64,000 nucleotides of DNA, from assembly GCA_006538405.1 (NCBI GenBank), contig BJKQ01000011.1:1613501-1677500 (forward strand), written 5' to 3'. The notes below the pieces were generated by a model. That model saw nothing but the letters and a program-made list of their open reading frames with translations, did no database searches and was not told the DNA's origin. Position 1 is the stretch's first letter; every line of letters starts with the position of its first letter. This DNA comes from Hansfordia pulvinata (lineage: Eukaryota > Ascomycota > Sordariomycetes > Xylariales). Of the stretch, positions 11,316-23,791 are shown piece after piece. The position numbers and the translations under genes are program-made.

Positions 11316-14300
11316 AGCGACGTCATGGTCGGACGAGACTACCGTCTCCTTATGATGAGCTCATGTCCTGTTTTGTTTTATTTTGCGGATTGGAGTGCCC
11401 GACACTCTTGACTTGATCCCACGGAACCCTCATGCCATTGGAATACCCCGGGATTTCAGTCTGTATCCCACGCCGGCACTCTTTGCTTGCAGAGTTGCAA
11501 GCCGGCAGCCCCAGGACCACTTCTATCGAGCTCGCTATCCTGGATTATGATTACTGTGGCCCATGTGTCTTTCGGCGTCACGGTCACGAATTTTCTTAAG
11601 CTTAATGCTGCACATTTCAGATTGAGGACGGCGCACCACTAGGAGACTTGATTACGATTTGCATATGGACGGCACCGTTCGCTTCCTGACGAGTGGTGAG
11701 GATCGTGTTCCCGCACGTCACGCCTATACCCCATTCGGGCTGGGTTTCTCAGAAAAGATCTCATGTTTTCTCGTTTCGTCATCCAACTCCATCCCGCTGT
11801 CCGGATCCACTCAAGGGCAACAATTCGTTTCTTGATTTTTTTATCTGGTCCACGGATGATCCAGCCAGTGGCATCAGAGGGCTCACTGGCGCGGCGCTTG
11901 AGGTTTTGAACTAATAGATATCGCCCGAGATCCGGACAGCGCGGTGAGTATTGGACGGAGTGTATATATAAACCAGCTCTCAGCGATGGACTCTTTTCCC
12001 CACCACATGCTTCATTCTCGACTGGCTTCGACTGTGGACTTTTAACTGCGTGTGCTCACTTGCTTCAGAGTTGTTCTACTTTTGCCATCTGGAACCATCA
12101 CCCCTCCACAAAGGATGACAGCCCGGCATTTCCGTGTTCCCGGGAATTTTTAACCCCACCAATGGACTGATTACTCTCTCTACCCGGACATTGAACATGC
12201 CTGTCACGACTAGCCGAGGAGCCCAGTCCGGATATTGGCCCCGTCCAATGACACATTCAAGCATAGAATCCGATCTGCCACTGAGATCAGAAAGGGTCAG
12301 GAACCCCAAAACGGTAATGTCCTAGTATCATCCTGCCCACTGTCAGAAAGTCACGAAAATGCGTTCCCCTGGCCTCAACCCGGCGAGCTATGATCAAGCC
12401 GATCTGGAGTGACTAGGCAGACGCACGCAGCCTCAAACGTCACATATTCACCGAAACACTGGTCACGCATTGGTTTTTATTCTGGTTTGACCATTCCTAT
12501 ACGCTGGACGGTATACAACCCACGCACCCGGGCCTCCCGAGCAACGACACCAACCAACACTACTTGGCGAAGCATCCGCCCACGCCGCCAACACTTTCAT
12601 TACAGCCACAAAAGCCCTTGTATTTCCGAGTCCATCGATTGTCATATGGAGACAGTTACCGGCAGACAACTTGGCCCATTCGGCGATCCTCCTAAGCTGG
12701 CTACCATATGTATCTCTCGTCCCGGACCCCTCCCCAAATCAGTCTTTTCACAAAAATGAAATCACCCAAAAACGGCCCTCGCATTTATTCCATGAACACA
12801 TGCCCGGGCACCAGTCCACCTTGGCTGGGGGGTGTTGATTGACATCTAGATTCAAAGGTTCCAGGCGCCGTGTCGCATGTTTGGCTCTCTGGCTTGGAGA
12901 GATATTTGTTTCATTGCGAATGTTGACAGTCATGACTAGTGGATGGGTTCTGCGGGTATGTTTCGGGGATAAGGCTGGCTATCGTTACTCGAATTTTTTT
13001 TGGGATCTATCCTCGCGCAATGCTATTTGTTCATCATTTGCAATGTGTACTTTCCCTCGTCATCAAGTTGTGGACTCGCGCAGTGGCGCGCGTCTGTGTG
13101 TCTGTAGGTGCGGTCCCCGTTGCATTACAATCACCAATGTCTGTCTGTTCCACCTTGATAGTCGATTTTCAAGGCATCCGAACATGTTTCCAAGTATATC
13201 CTCTGGACTTGCCACCTTTGGAAGGCATTTCATATTAAACTGTCAGTGTTCCCCGAACAGGCTCAGGGAAACCGAGAACATAGCAGAAATCAACGACGGG
13301 CCCTGCATCGATGTCAAGAGTCAATGGATCTCGTCTAGCTTTGTACTTGGTAATCCGCTCCAACATGTTTTCCTCTCACCAGCAGATCGCTTTCATATCG
13401 GGCCTTTTCGTCACCGGGCCGCAAGGCTGCCGTTGCACTCCAGGGAGAGTCGCAAGCAAACCAAAACTCTCGAAATCGAATAAAAGCCTGTCCATCTCCT
13501 CCCTGGGATCAGTTATCTGCAATTCCGCCAGAATATCGGGCGCGAGAGACGCAGGGAATTAAGTCATCTATACCCTCCGATCCAGCTAGTCACTCAGTTA
13601 CGCATACGACAGAAGCTGATGTGGATCTGTCTGGTTTTCATACCAGATATACGTGGGCCAACAAGTTGTCTCGAATGGTTTTACACTCTTGCGTCTATGG
13701 CCGGCTGTCTCCAGTTTCCTCAGCATAGAAGGCCGGCTAGACAAAGCCTTGCTCTCCTTTCTGCTTTGATCTGCATCTTTCCCTTCTTTTTCCTAAGAAA
13801 TGTAGAACATACGAACGACGAGATCTTCTGTTTTCCATTTTCCTAAAAAGAAAGAAAGAAAACAGAGACGATTCAGGGTCGGAGTTCGAAGGCACTCTCC
13901 CGGCCAAATGGCTCCTGGGATCTGGCAGGGGGCTATCTGTGCCAGTGGAAGGAAAGTGGGAGCATTAATGAAGGCCTCACATGGCCCCCATCGACACTCG
14001 GACGAATATCTCCTGAGCGCGGCAAGCGGATATAGAATGAGGCGGATTAGAACAGATCAGGGCAGAAAGGGCACGATGGGGCGGGGACAAAGGATCCTCG
14101 CTCGACGGGGCTTGCGCCTGCTCTCACACTTTCGGTCGGGCTAGGCTTTTGGCAACCAAGGAGTGGTCGAACATCATTACAGAGTACTTGTTTGGAGGTT
14201 AGGTTGGCATGGATAGAAGGGTCAAGACTGTGTCGAAGCCAGGGGTGGCCCGGCAAAGGCCCCGGGAGTACCGGTGGAAGGGAAGGGCGTTGTCAATCTG

Positions 14301-17300
14301 CATGATCCGAGTGGGCATCGCCGCCTCACTCTCCAGTGGGCACTGCTGGTCCGCTGCGACATGTTTCCCACGCGAATGGAATGTTGTCCCAATTGGGATC
14401 CCGTCTCAGTCGCAGCCAGGGCCTTGGGATAGTACTGTAGTCGCGAGTACGAGCATGTCAAGACAGTCGCGGGTCTGTCCAGTGAGCAACTGTCATTAGG
14501 ACTACAGCATTGAATATGCGTGCCTTGCCTGCCACCTGTATAAGGTGACGATAACTAGGACAAGTGGGATTGGATCTGATTGGGTTCCCTAACAGTCCAA
14601 CAATAATTTGGTATCTTGCGTGCTGACATCGAGGGCTAGGGCATGCACGCACGGCTCATTGTTATCAGACCCGTGGACCCTCATGTGACGACCAGACTTG
14701 TGTGTGCGCGGGGGTGTGGGACCACCCGGGGGAACAGTCGTAATTGTGCGTTCCTTTGCGTGTGAGTTGTCACTTCAGGGGAGTTGGTGGTGCGTGGTTC
14801 GCTCGATGCTTATAGCTACAGTCCATCAGGTGCCCTCGCGCACAGGCAACCTCCAACCCCTGAACCTCGCACTTATCGGGTACGAGTACTGTAGGTTGCT
14901 GTTATCGATAGCAAAAGCACAGTACTCCGTGGACTCGTAGATATAGATGGAGTATATGTACCTGATCTCATCGGTACATTGAATACACGATGGATGCTTA
15001 GGTACATGTAGATAGACGGCAGGTATCCATCTACCGGATAGATGGGTATCTGGGTAAGTACATGGATTTTACCGTTGGTAACACGCATTGAAGTCTCTCT
15101 GGTTCGAGTACGCCAGGCGTCAATACCGTCAAAGTTGTGCGGTCCCAGTCTCTCCAGACAGGTCCGGCACGTTCGCGGGTCCGTGCTGAGAGCGTGGCGG
15201 GGTGGTCTCCGTTCCTCACCCCTTATCGTTGGACATCATCATGTCTGACGGACGTCTTCGGCCTCCACCCAATCGGTTGCATGTGTTTATACGCGTTTCC
15301 AAGCCCGTGATATTGCCCTTGAATAAGTTAGGCAGCGCCTGCTTCTTGCAGTGCCCTAGCAAGAGACAAAGCTGAATGCTGATCCGCAAAGTGCCGTTTG
15401 CCCGGTGACAACAAGAGGCATGTCTAGACCCAGACCAGGCACGGTATAATCATGACCACATCTGCGACAACGGACCAAGGGTCCCAGCGGCCCCCTCGGC
15501 CATCGAGGCTGTCCCGATTTCATCCCCAAGAGGACTGAAGCCGAGCCTAATCTTGTTCTTGTCCCGGGGTCTGCGACCAGCTGCAGGCTTGCATGTGTCA
15601 ACCTAAAGGGACTTCTGCCCACATGTAGGTAGCTGTAAGTCTGGGGGTTCCTATTATGAGATACTCGGAACTGTACCTTAAATGTATTGGGTGGGCTTGT
15701 CGTAATCAGTCCACTCTTTAAGCCCGCGCCTTTGACCCATTGCTTCAATGACGGCGAATATACACACCAGCCATATGTAGATTGGGGTTGGCCTTCTCTG
15801 GCTTTGAGCGACATGAAATTGCTTCAAGCTGTCATCCTTCGACCTTGGGGGGCTGTCGATCGCCTCGTCGGGAAATACGCAGAATGCGCGGGGTGGGAGC
15901 TCGGCAGCTGACCACTGGCATCGCGGTCGTCAGGCATGTCGCTGATGTGCCGTCGGCGTCGCCGTGGCCTCCAACATTATTGGCATGGGCCGAAGCCTAA
16001 ACCCACATGCAGGAGGACAGGAGGATCGTGGGCGGCCGATCGTCGCTAATTGTACGTCTACCAACCCCAATCTAGCCCAGTGGAAGAAGAACGGGTAATA
16101 TTCAGGGTAATTCCTGTTGATCGGCCAAGGCGAGAAGGAAGCGCTTCTCGTCCGCGGTGATGTTCAAAGTATGCCACATATGGTCGGTTTCCAACCCGGG
16201 GATGCGCACTGGGGCAATGACTGCGCGAGGTAGTAGGCAGGCAGCAGACGCGATGTTTTCGTTGGGTTGAGAACAGATATCCGACGATGAGATTTCGTTG
16301 CTGCGGCTGGGTCGACAGCTGGTAACCCATTACGTGCTGTACGGAGGACGTCAGATACTGCCAGGTATCCAAGACTTCATGGAAGGTAGGTGCATATGAG
16401 TGGTGCATTGCATTGCCATTGTTTGACGGCGGAATTGATGCAACTCGACGCCTCCGTGGGATTTCAATGTTCAAGGGGCCCGGGATGCCCGTAATCACGC
16501 TACGCGACGGCTGTGACCTAACTCGAACCAGTGGATTCAGTCTGGCTCGTCGGTCTGTCATGTAAGGGAGAGGGGGCCTCGAGTTTATCTGTCCCAGTCC
16601 ATGGTGACCTTTCGTTATTGTCAGCGTCGTAATGACAGCTCGCAGAATCAGAGATACTGCTGTCCTTCGCATTGACATTCCAGAGAGAAACACGGGGGCT
16701 CTGCTGACGCTACCTACCATGTTCAAGCTGCTATGCATTGGATCCGACAAGCAAAAGCTTCTCTCAAGAGAACGAATGCAGCTAGGCCTAGAGCTAACAC
16801 AAACAAAATCAATCCATTCGGACATTCGCGTTACCAGTGCGCTGTCTCTTGTCTCCCTGTCATAAACTCTTGGGGATGGGCTGCTGGGCATACGAGCAAA
16901 GTGTCTGCGGTTTCTGAGAAATGCAGTAAAAAAAGTACCTGACCTCAACGCCGGTCGGGCATCTAAATGGTAAAGCCACTGATGTAGCCCCCTGTCTGGG
17001 GACCTGTAATGCTAGACCCACTGAGCCGAGGGGTGGGTGGGCTGTGGTCAGGTATCTAGGTACCTTACCTACTACCGCACCTCTCCAGCAGCGTAAATAG
17101 GCCCCCAGTGGTGCTCTCCAGCCTACTGCGGGTCGGGTCAATGCTGTTGTGCTGCTGCCCGCCGCCGCCGCCGCCGCCGCCGCCGCTGGGCCTCGCAACC
17201 AAAAAAGAACCTGGGGGCCCTTCCGCATCCCGCGCACCTCTCCGGATTTCTGGTCAGAGTGCCGACTGCAAAGACCGCCGCCTTCGCCAGACAGTCAGTC

Positions 17301-17474
17301 AACATCAGCCTGACAGACTGCCTGCTTGGCTAAACAGCCTGCTCCTCCCTCCTTCTCTACTCCCCTTTTCCCGCGCGCACCGTCTCAGCGGCTCTCGTTC
17401 CTTGTTCTGGCTCACCCTGCCCCCCTCCTCCCACAGCCATCTGGCTTGGCTACGTCCCGCCTCTCCCGGTCACC
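11316..17474. other. 6.2-kb gene-free interval with few TACTCGTA motifs
   Basis: Several overlapping ORFs of 100-300 codons exist on both strands, for example 12839-13483 (+) and 16058-16948 (-). None shows family resemblance or a plausible splice partner. A TATA-like string GTATATATAAA lies near 11960 with only very short frames downstream. The TACTCGTA motif was seen only at 14881, in contrast to the other gaps. The right end (about 17330-17474) is pyrimidine-rich and is the importin leader. A GCC repeat lies at 17157-17187. Confidence 0.55.
17157..17187 (+). repeat. GCC trinucleotide repeat upstream of the importin gene
   Basis: Eight perfect GCC units lie about 290 bases before the importin start. 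They sit inside a frame that opens with ATG at 17141, would encode Cys3 then a Pro run, and reads past the importin ATG in another frame. Whether this lies in the transcript is unknown. Confidence 0.8.
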
Positions 17475-20400
17475 ATGAACGCCGAAGCCATTCGAGATCG
17501 CATCGTCGGCACCCTCTCAGCCGACGCCAACGTGCGTCGCGCTGCCGAGCTCGAGCTCAAGGGTGTATGTCTATCTTCCTCGCCCTGCCGTCCTCCGGCC
17601 CCTTCTCCGTCGAAACCCTCTCTCTGCCCCTCCCCCTCCTCGCTCTCCCTCTCTCGCCTCTCAGTACCCACCCCCCGCCATCTCGGACCGCAAACCTCAG
17701 ACCTCGCATATCGCTTCGCCGGTTGCCGGCGGTTGCATCATTCACTCGTCGGTCATCTGGTCGGCGTGGTTGCTGCGAGAGGACACCACATACCCCGCCA
17801 CCGCCCCAATTACTCTTGACGCTTGCTGACGGTGCCATCTCATCACCACAGGCCGAAAGCCACCCTGGCTTTACCGATGTCCTTCTCGAAATCCTCAGGG
17901 CCGAGACCGAAGACTCGGTGCGGCTCTCCTGTACGTGCTGCTCGTTCATTGCCTGGAAGCACAGCTCTGCGTCGGCTGCCCCTCACCCTGCAACCCGCTG
18001 ACAGGTCCTCGCCCCCTCTACAGCTGTCATCTACCTCAAGAACCGCACCAATAAGGGCTGGTCCAAGAGCGACCACTACCCTGACGAGCCTCTCATAGCC
18101 GAGGATGAAAAAGAGCGCTTTCGCGACAGCATTCTCCCTATCCTCGCCGCCTCTCACGGCCCTGTCCGACAGCAGCTGCTGCAGATGATCCAGCGCATCT
18201 TGCACTTCGACTTCCCCGGAAAATGGCCCAACTTCATGGACGTGACTCTGAGGCTGCTACACGCGAACGACCCCCCGTCCGTCCTCGCCGGCTTGCAGTG
18301 CCTGCTTGTCACCTGCCGTGCCTATCGGTTCAAGGGTTCTCAAGATGGCGGCCGGACCGAGTTTGACAAGGTCGTCGAGGCCAGTTTCCCCAGACTCGTG
18401 GATATCTGCAACGAGCTGGTCAACCAGGAGAGCGACGAGGCGGGCGAGATGCTGCACATCGCTCTCAAAGCTTACAAGCACGCAACGTGGGTAAGTTAAA
18501 CTTCTCCAACGCCGCCACTATCGTCAAGCCCTCTTATCTAGAGAGAAAAAGCCTGTTCATACTTGCTGACCTGGGCTTCGCGGCGCGATTCAGCTGGAAC
18601 TCTCGAGCCACCTCCGCCAGCATCCTGTCAACATCAGCTGGTGTACGATCTTTCTCCAGACAGTCAGCAAAGCCGCTCCGGCTCAGGCCATGTCTGAAGA
18701 CGTTGACGAGAGGGAACGTCACCACTGGTGGAAGGCCAAGAAATGGGCCTACTTCAATCTCAACAGACTTTGGATCAGGTAAGCACAGTGCTCGATTCCC
18801 CATATTTCGCATCGAGTCTCTCCTGTTGCTAACGGCCTACCAATGTCAGACACGGAAACCCTGCTGGCATCACGAGCAAGGACCAAGACGCCCAAAACTA
18901 CGCCAAGGAATTCGAAAGCACCATCGCTCCTGAGATTCTCAAGCATTACCTCGCCGAGATCGAGAAGTGGGCCGGCAAGACTGCTTGGTTGAGCAAGCCG
19001 TGCCTCAGCTACACGCTTGTCTTCCTGGACGAGTGCTGCAGGCCCAAGGCCATGTGGGCTCACCTCAAGCCCCATCTCACCAACCTCGTCACCCACCTGG
19101 TCTTCCCTGTCCTCTGTCTCAGTCCTGAGGACGTCGAGAAGTTTGAGGACGAGCCCGAGGAGTATCTTCACAGAAAGCTTAACTTCTACGAGGAGGTCTC
19201 GGCGCCTGACGTGGCCGCTACCAACTTCTTGGTGACGTTAACCAAAGCTCGCCGAAAGCAGACCTTTGAACTGCTGTCCTTCATCAACACGATTGTCACG
19301 GAATACGAGACGCACCCAGACGAGAAGAAGAGTCATGTTGCCAAGGAGGGAGCCCTGCGCATGATAGGAACATTGGCGCCGGTTCTCCTGGGCAAGAAGA
19401 GCCCAATCGCGGACCAGATCGAGTACTTTCTCGTTCGCTACGTGTTCCCCGACTTCAAGAGCTCCCAGGGCTTCCTCCGGGCCCGCGCTTGCGACACCAT
19501 CGAGAAGTTTGAGCAGCTCAACTTCAAAGACCAGAACAACCTCCTCGCGATTTACAAAAACATCTTGGACTGCATGGCCGACACTGACCTCCCTGTCCGT
19601 GTGACAGCTGCTCTGGCCCTGCAGCCTTTGATCCGCCACGAGGTCATCCGTGTTAGCATGCAACAGAACATTCCCACCATCATGCAGCAGCTCCTCAAAC
19701 TCGCCAACGAGTGCGACATCGATGCTCTCGCCAACGTCATGGAGGATTTCGTTGAGGTCTTTGCCACTGAACTCACACCCTTCGCGGTCGCGCTGAGTGA
19801 GCAGCTGCGCGACACCTATCTGCGCATTGTGCGCGAACTACTGGACAAGAACGAGAACCGAGGTGATGACGGCGAATATGGCGACTATCTGGACGATAAG
19901 AGCATTACCGCTCTTGGAGTCTTGCAAACTATTGGCACTTTGATCCTCACGCTGGAGAGCACCCCGGATGTCTTGTTACACATTGAGGCGGTTCTGATGC
20001 CCGTGATCAAGGTGACCTTGGAGAATAAGCTATACGGTATGTTGTGTTCCCCCTCTTGCACGGTGGAGCTTTGCTGACACCATCTCCAGACCTGTACAAC
20101 GAGGTCTTCGAGATTATCGACAGCTGCACTTTTGCCGCGAAGAGCATCTCGCCCACCATGTGGCAGGCGTTTGAGCTCATCCATGCCACCTTCAAGTCTG
20201 GCGCCGAGCTGTACCTCGAGGACATGCTTCCTGCGCTGGACAACTTTGTTCAGTACGGCGCACCGGCGCTTGTGCAGAAGCCTGAATACGTCTCGGCCCT
20301 CTACGGGATGGTCCAGGATATGTTCCAGGACCCGAAAGTAGGCGGTGTCGATCGTATCTGCGCGTGCAAGCTCGCCGAGGCCATGATGCTGAGTCTTAAG

Positions 20401-21352
20401 GGAAACATTGATCAGTGTGTCGAGGGCTTCATCAACATGGCTATGATTGTCCTCAGCAGCCAGGACGTCAAGGTCAAGTCATACAAGATCCATCTCATGG
20501 AAATGGTTATCAACTCCATTTACTACAACCCCATCCTGACTCTGACCGTGTTGGAACAGAAGGGCTGGACCAACAAGTTCTTCAGCCTCTGGTTCGGGAA
20601 CATGGACTCCTTCTCCCGGGTTCACGACAAGAAGCTCTGCATCGTCGCTATCGTGTCGTTGTTGAATCTGAACGCAGACCAGATCCCTGCCAGTGTGTCC
20701 ACGGGCTGGCCAAGACTCCTGTCGGGTATCACGACTCTGTTCAAGACGCTACCTAGCGCTATGAAGAACCGCGAGGACGCGCTCAAGGACGACTTCACGT
20801 TCGACCCCAACAGCTACGCCGACGAGGAGGAGGAGGAGTGGGGCGAAGACGATGCCAACTGGAATGCTGAGGAGGCCGCAGAGGAAGCGCCGACCGAAGT
20901 CCGGGACGAAAGCACCGCCTACCTCGAGTTCCTGAACGAGGAGGCTGCCAAGTTCAGCTCCCTCGAAAGTCAATACCGCGGTGTTGATGATGACTCTGAT
21001 GACGAGCTGGGTGAGGATAGTGTGCTGCTCGAGTCCCCGCTCGATAAGATTGAGCCCTACGGGCTTTTCAAGAATGTCCTCATGAGTAAGTGCCGCGCTT
21101 CGATGCATCGCGTGATAGACACTGACGGATATCGTTCACACAGAAATGCAGCAAGAGAGCCCCCAGCTGTACCAGTCTGTCACGGCGCATTTGTCGCCGG
21201 ATGAGCAGAACACGGTCCAAAATGCGGTGGCCACGGCCGACACATACCACCAGCAGGCGTTGCACGCCGCGGCACATGCGGCGCAGGCCCAAGCGGCGCA
21301 GGCGGCGCAGGCTGCTGGGGCAGCGGCCGTCCCTGGGCCGGGTGCCAACTAG
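17475..21352 (+). CDS. SXM1: Importin-7/8 type karyopherin (Sxm1/Nmd5)
   Basis: This is an importin-beta superfamily receptor that carries cargo such as ribosomal or RNA-binding proteins through nuclear pores under Ran control. Seven exons (17475-17564, 17852-17930, 18024-18490, 18594-18778, 18850-20036, 20090-21085, 21144-21352) join in frame to 1070 residues, close to the family's usual 1040-1050. The N-terminal importin-beta domain spans about residues 20-105, with VIYLKNRTNKGW and then SDHYPDEPLIAEDEKERFRD. HEAT-like helices follow, with ALQPLIRHEVIRVSMQQNIP and GWTNKFFSLWFGN. An acidic segment lies near 914-935 (DEEEEEWGEDDANWN), and the end is Ala/Gln-rich. Yeast has two paralogues, so the symbol is family-level. 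Intron 1 is 287 bases and the others 53-103. Confidence 0.95.
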
Positions 21353-22110
21353 TGGTAGGCGCCCCTGGAGTCAGGGAGACCATCGGGTCGGGTTGTTGTC
21401 TAGAGACCCGAAAGATATCCAAAGTTGGCTAGGCGGACGTTGGATGTCTTCTGAGGGAAAAATTAGGAGTTGTTTTGGTGTTACGAGATATGTTGCGATG
21501 ATCAGCCAATTGCGTTTATTGTATGCAGCCTACTCCGAAACAGGGACCCCGCGTGCAGATACTTTGGATAAGCATGGCACGACAGTGGGTGCCGCAACGG
21601 GTCGACACTCAAAAGATGGCCAGAACTGGGGGACTCGATACATGCATCGGTCGAGTCCGCCCTCGATTGCAGGGTGGGATACGTGACGTTGCAAGCGACG
21701 GCACACCTCCAGGCCGAGAGTGACGACGACTCGCAACATGAACGCCCCGAATGGTAGAGGCGTCATGACACGAAGGAATGAATAAAGGGGAAAGACGAAA
21801 AATTATACCACCACTGGCCGTTTGGCCGCGGATAGCCAGATGTTAGACGAGCAGCCAATATCACACTTTTCACAGTTCACATTTTGTGTGGTGACCATTG
21901 CCTGAGATGTCCTATGTACGTTGCCATATGATCGTGTGTCGTGCAATCAGGGAGGGATGAACCGTGGATTGCGTACCCGGTGAGGAGGAGGAAAGAACGA
22001 CGTTGAGTGTTTCGCACCTTCCAGGGACGTTGTGGAAGGCAAACGTCCCTTGATCAGGCATCACATTACAAGGGTATATCATACGATATAAAGGTCGCTT
22101 TCTTCATCAA
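21353..22110. other. Importin 3' region up to the tRNA
   Basis: Small ORFs with no resemblance to known proteins are all that is seen. An AATAAA at 21781-21786 is a possible polyadenylation signal for the importin gene, although 430 bases beyond its stop is rather far. Confidence 0.5.
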
Positions 22111-22192
22111 GGTGTTGTGGCAGAGTGGTCTAATGCGCAAGACTAGAAATCTTGTTCCTTCGGGAGCGTCTGTTCGAATCAGGCCAACATCG
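22111..22192 (+). tRNA. tRNA-Ser (anticodon AGA), no intron
   Basis: The 82 bases fold into a full serine tRNA. The acceptor stem is GGTGTTG/CAACATC, with one G-U pair. The anticodon stem is CAAGA/TCTTG around loop CTAGAAA, with anticodon AGA at 22145-22147. A long variable arm, TTCC/GGAG around TTCG, is the class II hallmark of Ser tRNA. The T stem is GTCTG/CAGGC around TTCGAAT, and the discriminator is G. The A box (near 22118-22128) and B box (22172-22180) serve as the internal RNA polymerase III promoter. T runs at 22230-22233 and 22236-22239 are likely terminators. Confidence 0.92.
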
Positions 22193-22299
22193 AGTTTCAC
22201 CGCTCCGCCTGCCTAGCAGGCGACACTTCTTTTGCTTTTCTTCCCAGCAATCAGCGACCTCAACTAAGACACGCGCAGAACCCTCTTTTTTTTCTTTCT

Positions 22300-22309
<10 letters not shown>

Positions 22310-22337
<28 letters not shown>
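22310..22337. repeat. G28 homopolymer next to a T-rich run
   Basis: Twenty-eight G follow a T-rich tract without a break. This is the longest homopolymer in the window and can form G-quadruplex structure. Its true length should be treated as uncertain. Confidence 0.85.
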
Positions 22338-22340
<3 letters not shown>

Positions 22341-22565
22341 GGATGGGTTCGACCCCTGCGACGGAGCATGCCAATGAGGCCTGTGGGCAGGCTGGAATAG
22401 CTATCATGGGCGAGAGTGAGGACGCGGCAGCAGCAATGGAGCCCGCCGCGGCCTGTCCCGCGAGGCTAGACCCTTGTAAGTGACGCGGGAGATCCAAGGA
22501 TGCGCGTTGGCGACAGGCTCGTGCGCGGCGAGTGCGCAGGGACGAGGGGTAGGAGAGCGGCATGC

Positions 22566-22651
22566 ACGAGAGGGGTCAGAACAGGATCTAGATCTAAATC
22601 TGGCCAGGACGAGAGGGGTCAGAACAGGATCTAGATCTAAATCTGGCCAGG
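22566..22651. repeat. Perfect tandem duplication of a 43-base unit
   Basis: Two identical 43-base copies, 22566-22608 and 22609-22651, each begin ACGAGAGGGGTCAGAACAGG and end CTGGCCAGG. The lack of any difference points to a recent event. The unit contains an internal AGATCTAGATCT-like palindrome and has no coding role that I can see. Confidence 0.95.
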
Positions 22652-23519
22652 AGTGAGTGGATGCAGGGCCGGCTGACTCTGGACAGCTGACAGGGTGGAA
22701 GGGTGCCTATTGGGCGCCGCAAGGCCGGTCGAGCCAGTGATTCATGTCCGCGCACGGCTTCATGACCTATATAGACCAAGATGATACAATATGCTGGTTA
22801 CGAGGCTGGCTGTTTGCCTCACTTTGTCCGCCTGCCGACGGAGAGATGCAACCTGGAGATCCATGAAGAACTAGCTGTTCAAGCCGGCAAAGACGCGTGC
22901 AGCCTCGGGTTTCCGGGCCTTGGACACGAGGGATGCCTGTCATCAAACCGCCTCGTCTCAGCGTCCCTCTCTCTCTGTTGACCCGTCTCAGCACGTGAAG
23001 CTGCCACCTACCCTCGTCTATACTAGTGGAACTGCTAAGGTCTGTATGTATATATGTTCGTGCAGTATCTACCCCCTTTACTGCGACACCTGCAGGCATC
23101 CTCCATGGATGCTGTGCCCCGGACAGACATGCCTGATGCCCGCACCAGCCTCTCTCCGGCTCGGGCCTGATGAAACCCCTTGGTGGCGGCCACTACTACG
23201 AGCCGGTAAGGATGGGCCCGATGCGTGCAAGCAGGTCAGGAGACGTCGTCGAGCGATTATACCTCCTCAAGGTACGTAACGAGTAGGTAGGGTACTGTAG
23301 GTAGGTTAGCTGTAGTGTGTAGGTAGGCACCACCGAGAGCGATGTGGCAGATCCAATGGGTGTGTGATTCGGCACAGCTGGTCTGGCTCCCCGCACACGT
23401 CACCTTGCACCTTGGATGCAGGTACGGCAGTGACTTGGGATGGTTTATGGAGGTAGCTTGCAGCTTCAGAGGTTACCTTCCATTCCTTGCCGCACCTCCA
23501 CGTCCGCGGCGGACTTGGA

Positions 23520-23720
23520 GGCTTTCCCATCCCACCCTGGCTTTCCCCAATCGCGACCTCCTCCCTCCCGCCCTGCCGCACCTGCCGTTGGTATCACCCA
23601 AGCTTCCCTCACCTGTCCCCTCGCTTTTCCTTTCTTTGCTTCTTCTCTCGGGCCTTCCCCCCCCCTCCTCCTTCTCCTCTTTCTGTACTTGACCCTCTCC
23701 CTTACACGCCCATCCCGCTC
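23520..23720 (+). promoter_or_regulatory. Pyrimidine-rich promoter/leader of ISN1
   Basis: About 200 bases are mostly C and T on the coding strand and end about 70 bases before the ISN1 start codon. This is the same arrangement as before the other + strand genes. The boundaries are approximate. Confidence 0.5.
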
Positions 23721-23791
23721 CACATCACGGATTTCGAAACCTGACCGTCAGCGCCCGTACGCACCAGCCCCAATCGACGAGCACCGTTGCA

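Larger units (their letters stand above)
22193..23791. other. Interval between the tRNA and ISN1, with homopolymers and a tandem duplication
   Basis: A T-rich stretch (about 22286-22309) runs directly into 28 consecutive G (22310-22337). A perfect 43-base tandem duplication lies at 22566-22651. AGGTAGGTA-type words cluster near 23275-23330. About 23520-23720 is strongly pyrimidine-rich and is probably the ISN1 promoter and leader. No coding sequence is recognised. Confidence 0.65.

Noticed and set aside
12839..13483. 214-codon open frame on the + strand
   Set aside because: No domain, signal peptide or membrane pattern makes sense, and an overlapping frame is almost as long. It is treated as noise.
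16058..16948. 296-codon open frame on the - strand
   Set aside because: The sequence has no family resemblance, irregular composition and no splice partner, and it sits in DNA with equally open frames on the other strand. It is long but probably chance.
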